A stretch of 10,085 nt of DNA. Source: Candidatus Acidiferrales bacterium (GTDB lineage Bacteria > Acidobacteriota > Terriglobia > Acidiferrales > UBA7541). The position numbers and the translations under genes were made by a program. The stretch is from positions 1 through 10,085 of the forward strand of contig JASHWB010000259.1 of NCBI GenBank assembly GCA_030044295.1. Reading direction: 5' to 3'. Of this stretch, positions 1 through 4,551 are shown piece by piece. The notes under the pieces are model-generated. The model saw only the letters and a program-made list of their open reading frames with translations. It did no database searches and had not been told where the DNA came from. Numbering within the stretch: position 1 is the first letter of the stretch; every line of letters begins with the position of its first letter.

Positions 1-1556
1 GGGCATTTCGTTCCCGGCGGCAGCAATTCCTCCGCGGAATGCGTGTACCAAGCGTCTGCGCCCTCGCGCTCGAAAAATGGAATCACGTGCCGCAGCGCAT
101 GGTAATCCGTCAATTGCTTGCCGCAAGCGTCGCAATAGAACACGATCAGCGGCACGCCCCAGAAGCGCTGCCGCGAAATGCACCAATCCGGACGCTCCGC
201 GATCATTTCGCGCATACGCTCGCGCCCCCATTCCGGCAGCCATTTCACTTTTTCGACTTCGGCTAGCGCCCGCTGACGTAATTCGTCGCGATCGAGCCCG
301 ATGAACCACTGTTCCGTGGCGCGGAAAATCACTGGATTGTCGCAGCGCCAGCAATGCGGATAACTGTGTGTAATCTTCTTTTCGCCAACGAGCATCTCGC
401 GCTTGCGCAGCAGCTCGATCACCGCCGGATTCGCTTCCCAGACGGTTTTGCCCTTGTATTCCGGCAACCCTTCTTTGAACCGGCCTTCGTCGTCCTGTGG
501 CGCGTACGCTTCTAATCCGTACTTTTGCCCGGTGCGAAAGTCGTCCGCGCCGTGACCCGGCGCTGTGTGAACGATTCCCGTCCCCGCGTCCAGCGTCACG
601 TAGTCAGCCAGCACGCCCGGCACGCGCATATCGAGAAACGGGTGCTGGAATTGCGCGCCTTCGAATGCACTTCCTTTCCATCCTCCTCGTACATGCAAGA
701 CTTCGATCTGCAATTCCTCCGACAAAGCGCGGACGCGCTCCCGAACCATCAAAAGCTTCCCGTGTGAGGTTTCGGCCACCACGTACTCGAAGCTCGGATG
801 AAGCGCCAGCGCACGGTTCGCCGGCAGCGTCCATGGAGTGGTCGTCCAAATCAGGGCGCTCACTCCTTCGCCCAACGCGCTCGTTTTTGGCCCCTGCACA
901 ACTGGAAATTTCACCCAAATCGACGGGCTGGTGTGGTTTTCGTACTCTACTTCCGCCTCGGCCAGCGCCGTGCGGTCGTGGATGCACCAGTAAACTGGCT
1001 TCAGCCCGCGATAGATGTAGCCCTTCTCCAGAAAATCGATGAATGCCTCGGCGATGCACGCCTCGTCGTGCGGATTCATCGTCAGATACGGCTTGTCGAA
1101 CTGGCCGAACACGCCTAGCCGCTTGAATTCGACTTTGTGGATCTCCACGTAACGCGCCGCGAACCCCCGGCACATTTTCCGAAATTCGGCCGGGGCCACC
1201 TTGGACGTCTTCCCGCCCAGCTTCTTCTCCACCTGCGTCTCGATCGGCAGCCCGTGGCAATCCCAGCCAGGAATGTATGGCGCGCGAAATCCGGCCATGG
1301 TTTTCGACTTAACTACCATGTCTTTCAGCGTCTTGTTCAGTCCCGTGCCCAGATGAATCTCACCGGTCGGATACGGCGGCCCGTCATGAAGCACGAAAAG
1401 CGGCGCGCCCACGCGCGACTCCAGAATCTGCCCGTAAATACCCATCCGCTCCCATTCAGCCAGTTGCTCGGGCTCGCGCTCGGGCAGCTTGGCCTTCATC
1501 GGAAAATCCGTCTTCGGCAGATTAAGAGTGCTCTTCGAGTCGAGGGTTTTTGCCAT
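1..1556 (-). CDS. ileS: Isoleucyl-tRNA synthetase, N-terminal part (3' end beyond the left edge)
   Basis: Class I aminoacyl-tRNA synthetase that charges tRNA-Ile with isoleucine in the cytoplasm. The frame is open from the ATG at 1556 to the left edge, giving 518 of the usual 900-960 codons; I checked it at both ends and in the middle and saw no frameshift. The N-terminus (K-T-D-F-P-M-K-A at about 15-22) is typical of the family. The ATP-binding HIGH-type motif reads H68-L-G-T71 after G-P-P-Y. The CP1 editing domain is recognisable from W-T-T-T-P-W-T-L-P-A-N (237-247) and from G-T-G-I-V-H-T-A-P-G-H-G-A-D (325-338, with H330 and D338). W458-C-I-S-R-Q-R-F-W-G belongs to the catalytic core. Cysteine pairs C402/C405 and C475/C478, plus C518 at the edge, match the zinc-cysteine spacing of Thermus-type bacterial IleRS. 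The KMSKS loop and anticodon-binding domain are off the window. No strong Shine-Dalgarno is visible. The gene is divergent from the TonB gene. Confidence 0.97.
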   Translation of the reverse strand, partial: MAKTLDSKSTLNLPKTDFPMKAKLPEREPEQLAEWERMGIYGQILESRVGAPLFVLHDGPPYPTGEIHLGTGLNKTLKDMVVKSKTMAGFRAPYIPGWDCHGLPIETQVEKKLGGKTSKVAPAEFRKMCRGFAARYVEIHKVEFKRLGVFGQFDKPYLTMNPHDEACIAEAFIDFLEKGYIYRGLKPVYWCIHDRTALAEAEVEYENHTSPSIWVKFPVVQGPKTSALGEGVSALIWTTTPWTLPANRALALHPSFEYVVAETSHGKLLMVRERVRALSEELQIEVLHVRGGWKGSAFEGAQFQHPFLDMRVPGVLADYVTLDAGTGIVHTAPGHGADDFRTGQKYGLEAYAPQDDEGRFKEGLPEYKGKTVWEANPAVIELLRKREMLVGEKKITHSYPHCWRCDNPVIFRATEQWFIGLDRDELRQRALAEVEKVKWLPEWGRERMREMIAERPDWCISRQRFWGVPLIVFYCDACGKQLTDYHALRHVIPFFEREGADAWYTHSAEELLPPGTKC

Positions 1557-1558
1557 TT

Positions 1559-1650
1559 ACGAGTGAGAAGCCTTTCGCCCGGATCGTGCGGAAAGAGGCG
1601 CGTTTTCCTGTCTCTACACGCGTTGGAAACCGGAAATTCCCGTCACTCGT
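1559..1650 (-). repeat. 8-bp inverted repeat in the ileS leader
   Basis: ACGAGTGA at 1559-1566 is perfectly complementary to TCACTCGT at 1643-1650, with 76 bp between the arms. Read on the minus strand, the 3' arm ends two bases before the ileS ATG, so pairing would cover the ribosome-entry region. The pairing is seen in the sequence; any regulatory role is inference. Confidence 0.35.
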
Positions 1651-1654
1651 CGTA

Positions 1655-1663
1655 TGTTACACT
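1655..1663 (+). promoter_or_regulatory. Possible extended -10 promoter element for the TonB gene
   Basis: The bases TGT followed by TACACT resemble an extended -10 (TGn plus four of six matches to TATAAT). No good -35 hexamer lies 16-18 bp upstream, which extended -10 promoters can tolerate. Transcription from here would give a leader of about 80 nt containing two small hairpins before the start at 1751. This is weak evidence in a phylum whose promoters are poorly defined. Confidence 0.25.
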
Positions 1664-1740
1664 GACCGACAGGGGTCTGTCAGCCAGCCCAAGGCTGGGC
1701 ATCCTTTCCCGTACCCTTGCGTCTAAATGCGGGAGGGGCC

Positions 1741-1744
1741 GGAG
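1741..1744 (+). promoter_or_regulatory. Shine-Dalgarno deciding the TonB gene start
   Basis: GGAG lies six bases before the ATG at 1751. The alternative ATG at 1727, eight codons upstream in the same frame, has no comparable motif before it. This favours the 387-residue protein over the 395-residue one. Confidence 0.6.
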
Positions 1745-1750
1745 TTGCAA

Positions 1751-2914
1751 ATGCCAGAGTTTGGCGCCAGAACCAACGACGCCGGAAGTACGAACGGGGG
1801 TCCGACCCTCCAGCTTGGGCGTTACCGCTCGCCTGCGCGTGAATCCAGCCTGAAGAGCCTCTTGTCGAATCTCAAGGATTTTCTCACCGAGCGTCCTGTG
1901 AAGATGCGCCCGGGGACGCCTGCCGCATTCGCAATGCCCGGCTTCGGCGGCAGCTTCGGCGATAATATCAAGGAGCTCTTCCACTCGGGGCCCAAAGGCG
2001 CCGTTAAGTCCGACCTGCTGGTGAACTGGGGCGCGCATGTCGGGTTCTGGCAGAACCTGCGCGACCTGATCTCACCGCCAAAGCTTCCGCCGCTGCAAAC
2101 CACCAGTAAACCCGTTCAGGTGAAGGAAATCTGGTCGAAGAACGAGCAGTTTTCGCGCATGCAAGCGGTTTCCGTCGGCGTACATGCCGTGGTGATCGCG
2201 GCGATCGTTCTGGTCCCGCTGCTGCTTGGGCTGCGGCCGCCAGCAATCAAGCAGACTCCAGTAGACATCACCCAGCTCGACAACGTAATCGCCCCGTATC
2301 TCAAGCCGGCGAAGCTGAAAGCTGGCGGCGGTGGCGGCCAGCACGACTTAAAGCCTGCGAGCAGAGGCACTCCTCCCAAATTTTCTTGGACGCAATTCTC
2401 GCGGCCGATGGTCAATCCGCCGGCGCATCCAAAGATCGCCATGGCGCCAACAATCCTGGGCAACCCGGACATCAAAATGCCCGATCCCAAACTGCCCACG
2501 TGGGGCGATCCGCTGGCGCATTCTAGTAACGATTCCATGGGCAATGGCCGCGGCAATGGGATGGGCAACGGCAATGGCGCCGGTCTCGGCCCCGGCGAGG
2601 GCTGGAACACTGGCGGCGGTATGCCGAATGCCGGCAGCGGCGGCTACGGATACGCGCAGTGCTTGTACTGCCCCCACGCTGAATACAGCGACGAGGCTAT
2701 GAAGGTTAAAATTCAGGGGCTGGTCGAGCTTATGGGCGTGATCACCGCCGACGGCCGCGTCACGGATATCACCGTAGTCAAAGGCCTCGGGTACGGCCTG
2801 GATGAGAACGCCATTCAAGCGGTCCGCACCTGGCGCCTGCGCCCGGCTCTGGGTCCGGATGGCAAGCCTGCAGCCGTTCGGCAGCTTATCGAAGTCACAT
2901 TCCAGCTCTTTTAG
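1751..2914 (+). CDS. TonB-family energy transducer with a long cytoplasmic N-terminus
   Basis: Predicted inner-membrane protein that passes proton-motive energy across the periplasm to outer-membrane TonB-dependent receptors. It has 387 residues from the ATG at 1751, chosen for its Shine-Dalgarno. Residues 1-139 are predicted cytoplasmic and much longer than the few residues before the membrane anchor in classical TonB. They hold three related motifs near 39-45, 71-77 and 101-107, then K-L-P-P-L (111-115) and E-I-W-S-K (126-130). One hydrophobic segment (about 140-161) is the membrane anchor. The periplasmic part has a Gly stretch (192-196), a Pro-rich spacer (about 208-254) and a Gly/Asn linker (263-300). 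C304-x-x-C307 precedes the TonB C-terminal domain (311-387), which shows the usual pattern of D-G-R-V, G-L-G-Y-G-L-D, A-V-R-T-W-R-L-R-P and a final E-V-T-F. No exbB or exbD is adjacent, so the motor partners must be elsewhere. Its receptor is unknown. I am sure of the family, less so of a transport role as opposed to another TonB-box function. Confidence 0.88.
   Translation: MPEFGARTNDAGSTNGGPTLQLGRYRSPARESSLKSLLSNLKDFLTERPVKMRPGTPAAFAMPGFGGSFGDNIKELFHSGPKGAVKSDLLVNWGAHVGFWQNLRDLISPPKLPPLQTTSKPVQVKEIWSKNEQFSRMQAVSVGVHAVVIAAIVLVPLLLGLRPPAIKQTPVDITQLDNVIAPYLKPAKLKAGGGGGQHDLKPASRGTPPKFSWTQFSRPMVNPPAHPKIAMAPTILGNPDIKMPDPKLPTWGDPLAHSSNDSMGNGRGNGMGNGNGAGLGPGEGWNTGGGMPNAGSGGYGYAQCLYCPHAEYSDEAMKVKIQGLVELMGVITADGRVTDITVVKGLGYGLDENAIQAVRTWRLRPALGPDGKPAAVRQLIEVTFQLF
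2540..2577 (+). repeat. Short direct repeats encoding the Gly/Asn linker
   Basis: Four copies of the octamer GGCAAYGG occur at 2540-2547, 2552-2559, 2564-2571 and 2570-2577. They encode G-N-G units in the periplasmic linker of the TonB-family protein. This is low-complexity coding sequence that could vary in copy number by slippage; it is not a mobile or regulatory repeat. Confidence 0.7.
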
Positions 2915-3002
2915 CCGTCGCTTCGAACGCTCCGATTGCCCTTTCCTCTCGCGTCAACTCAGCGCAAATCTGCTGCGCCCGCGCATTCCCGCTTCTGTTA
3001 CG

Positions 3003-3860
3003 ATGGCCGCGATGAAACGAGCGGTGTGCATTTTGGCGTGCCTCTGCGCCGGAACATTTACAGTCGCGACTCTCGCCACAGCGCAAGACGGCACCATTCA
3101 ATTCATCGCTACTGGAACCCCTTCGGGCGGATTGCAGGAGCCGGTGCGCGGATTTCCGTTCTTTCTCCTCAGCAAAAGCTTCGAGCAGATTCAAGCGGAC
3201 ACGGAAGCATCCAACCCCAAGCCTGATATGGACGCCTTCATTGCCAAACTCGACGTATCGCCGGAGTTAAGAGCCTGGATGAAGAAAAATCATTGCGTTT
3301 CGCTGACCGGCGAGGATTTCCTTCATAAGCTCACTCCCGCTGGCGTGCTCGACGTTCCCGAATTCCGCCGCGCCTACATGGAACGAAATGCCGGCGACCA
3401 GTCCATTGCTTTCCCCAAACCGCGATACAAAGCCTCCGACGAGGAAAAAAATCCGGCCAAGTTCAAGAGAGAGGCGGACGAGTACCGCGAGACGCTTTTG
3501 CACTACATCGCCACGAATCCGCAAACCCTCAACGGACTCGATCTCAGCCTGACGGACGTCGATCCCGGGCCACGCTGGAATATGCTCCTCGCCCGGCGCA
3601 TTCCGGAAATTCATCGCCGCGCGCTCGACGTGGCGCAGTCGAAGTACCTGGTCGCGCGCGCGCAAACCGACTTGCAGGGCCACGCCATTCTGCAAGATAT
3701 TCCGCCAGGCCGATATTGGATCAGCACGCTCGACGTGGCCGCCGAGGTTGGCGATGTGCACCTGAAATGGGACGTTCCCGTAACCGTCCTTCCCGGCCGC
3801 ACCGCATCCATTGCACTGTCAAATGTGAATAGCGTGCAAGCATCGCCCGACACGCCGTAA
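3003..3860 (+). CDS. Secreted protein of unknown function with transthyretin-like C-terminal segment
   Basis: No specific function recognised. The 285-residue product starts at the ATG at 3003, or at the one at 3012 (M4). Neither has a clear Shine-Dalgarno, but both sit directly before an export signal. The signal peptide has K5-R6, a hydrophobic core (about 8-24) and an A-T-A cleavage region around 25-27, so the mature protein should be periplasmic or extracellular. Residues 30-58 look like beta-strands (T-I-Q-F-I-A-T and G-F-P-F-F-L-L-S). Residues 59-215 are charged and mostly helical in character. Residues 216-275 resemble the second half of a carboxypeptidase-regulatory/transthyretin-like domain: T-D-L-Q-G-H-A then I-P-P-G-R-Y-W-I-S-T, ending in V-P-V-T-V-L-P-G-R-T. 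One reading is a single beta-sandwich interrupted by a helical insertion. It lies 88 bp after the TonB-family gene on the same strand, so joint transcription and a shared envelope role are possible. Presence of the gene is well supported; its domain assignment is moderate. Confidence 0.75.
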   Translation: MAAMKRAVCILACLCAGTFTVATLATAQDGTIQFIATGTPSGGLQEPVRGFPFFLLSKSFEQIQADTEASNPKPDMDAFIAKLDVSPELRAWMKKNHCVSLTGEDFLHKLTPAGVLDVPEFRRAYMERNAGDQSIAFPKPRYKASDEEKNPAKFKREADEYRETLLHYIATNPQTLNGLDLSLTDVDPGPRWNMLLARRIPEIHRRALDVAQSKYLVARAQTDLQGHAILQDIPPGRYWISTLDVAAEVGDVHLKWDVPVTVLPGRTASIALSNVNSVQASPDTP

Positions 3861-3866
3861 ATTCTG

Positions 3867-3893
3867 GCTCGCGAAATATTTCACAGCGCGAGC
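3867..3893 (+). promoter_or_regulatory. Intergenic stem-loop between the secreted-protein and VOC genes
   Basis: GCTCGCG (3867-3873) is perfectly complementary to CGCGAGC (3887-3893) around a 13-base AT-rich loop, which includes most of the palindrome GAAATATTTC (3873-3882). It starts six bases after the upstream stop codon and ends nine bases before the next ATG. There is no T-tract, so it is not a standard terminator. It could stabilise the upstream transcript end or affect initiation at 3903; this is inference. Confidence 0.4.
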
Positions 3894-3902
3894 ACCGCGG
3901 AT

Positions 3903-4520
3903 ATGAGCCCACTCGCAGCAGATGAACTCGCACCGCTGGTCCGCGCATTGAGCGATGCCGATCCGGGCGCGCGGGAAAGTGCCGGCGCCGCGATTTTCCG
4001 GCATGGATGCGAACTGGCAAACGCTGCTACGCAATCCTGGTTCCTCGATCCGGAGTTCGCCACATGCGTTGTTCGCGACCGCGCTGGAGTTCCTGATTTG
4101 ACGGTTGGCCTCGCCGTTCAGCCTGCAAACTTTGAAAGGATTCGAGCGGCATGCGGATCGCCGCGCCTGGCCGCCGTTCCGCCGGATCAGGACGCCCGTG
4201 AGTTCGAACTGGAATTCCCTAGCGGCGCGCGAATTGATGTTCTGACCACAGCCGCGCCCGGCAGCGCGGGAGCCATTGCCCGCTTCCTCGAAAAATCCGG
4301 CGAGGGCGTTCAGCAGGTGGAAATCGCCGTCACGCACGTCGATCGCGCAACAGAGATTCTTCGTACCCGATTCGGAATCTCACCTGTGTACGCCGCCACT
4401 CGCACCGGCGCCGATGGCACGCGTGTGAATTTCTTCCTCGTTCCGGCCGTGCAAAGACGCAGAGTGCTGATTGAGTTGGTCGAGCAGCCACTGCTAGGAA
4501 AGCGCGAAGCGGTGAAGTGA
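3903..4520 (+). CDS. VOC-superfamily protein related to methylmalonyl-CoA epimerase
   Basis: The 205-residue product has two parts. Residues about 8-40 (L-V-R-A-L-S-D-A-D-P-G-A-R and following) resemble a single HEAT/PBS-lyase-type helical repeat. Residues about 64-195 resemble the two-half vicinal-oxygen-chelate fold of methylmalonyl-CoA epimerase: T67-V-G-L-A-V72, F-P-S-G-A-R-I-D-V-L (105-114), A-I-A-R-F-L-E-K-S-G-E-G (124-135), Q137-Q138-V-E-I-A-V, G-T-R-V-N-F-F (172-178) and V-L-I-E191-L-V-E. In the epimerase the bound metal is held by His residues at the start of each half, a Gln/His and a C-terminal Glu. Here the two His positions read T67 and Q137 or Q138, while E191 is kept. Catalysis of the epimerase reaction is therefore doubtful, and I do not assign mcee/mce. 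It lies 42 bp after the secreted-protein gene on the same strand and converges with the hydrolase gene 31 bp downstream. The start ATG has only a weak upstream Shine-Dalgarno. Confidence 0.75.
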   Translation: MSPLAADELAPLVRALSDADPGARESAGAAIFRHGCELANAATQSWFLDPEFATCVVRDRAGVPDLTVGLAVQPANFERIRAACGSPRLAAVPPDQDAREFELEFPSGARIDVLTTAAPGSAGAIARFLEKSGEGVQQVEIAVTHVDRATEILRTRFGISPVYAATRTGADGTRVNFFLVPAVQRRRVLIELVEQPLLGKREAVK

Positions 4521-4551
4521 ATTATCTCGGGCCAGCGGCAGCGCGCCAGAA

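Larger units (their letters stand above)
1557..1750. promoter_or_regulatory. Divergent intergenic region between ileS and the TonB gene
   Basis: This 194-bp region must hold promoters for both flanking genes. Towards the TonB gene a possible extended -10 (TGT then TACACT, 1655-1663) is visible, with no convincing -35. Two small adjacent hairpins follow it: GACAG/CTGTC (1668-1672 with 1677-1681, loop GGGT) and CCAGCC/GGCTGG (1684-1689 with 1693-1698, loop CAA). They would lie in the 5' leader of that gene. Neither is followed by a T-tract on either strand, so they do not look like intrinsic terminators. On the ileS side an 8-bp inverted repeat (1559-1566 with 1643-1650) places one arm right next to the start codon. 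I recognise no tRNA or known riboswitch here. Confidence 0.45.

Noticed and set aside
604..1260. Long open frame on the minus strand inside ileS, and others on the plus strand (497-1042, 1137-1853)
   Set aside because: They overlap the clearly conserved IleRS frame, have Arg/Pro/Ala-rich low-information products, and result from GC-rich codon use.
1557..1726. T-box riboswitch upstream of ileS
   Set aside because: No T-box bulge consensus and no antiterminator/terminator pair on the minus strand; the leader is too short.
2116..2610. Minus-strand frames inside the TonB-family gene (2116-2610, 2348-2818)
   Set aside because: Pro-rich products are the reverse image of the Gly-rich linker; no ribosome-binding site or family features.
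2802..3002. Upstream extension of the secreted-protein gene to 2802
   Set aside because: It would overlap the 3' end of the TonB-family gene in another frame and bury the signal peptide in the interior; starts at 3003 or 3012 fit export.
3030..3050. Possible lipobox (I-L-A-C13) in the secreted protein
   Set aside because: The cysteine is too close to the N-terminus, inside the hydrophobic core, and the -3 Leu is misplaced; a signal peptidase I site near residue 27 fits better.
4521..4551. Bidirectional terminator between the convergent VOC and GH63-like genes
   Set aside because: Only a weak, mismatched GC stem is present and there is no T-tract on either strand.
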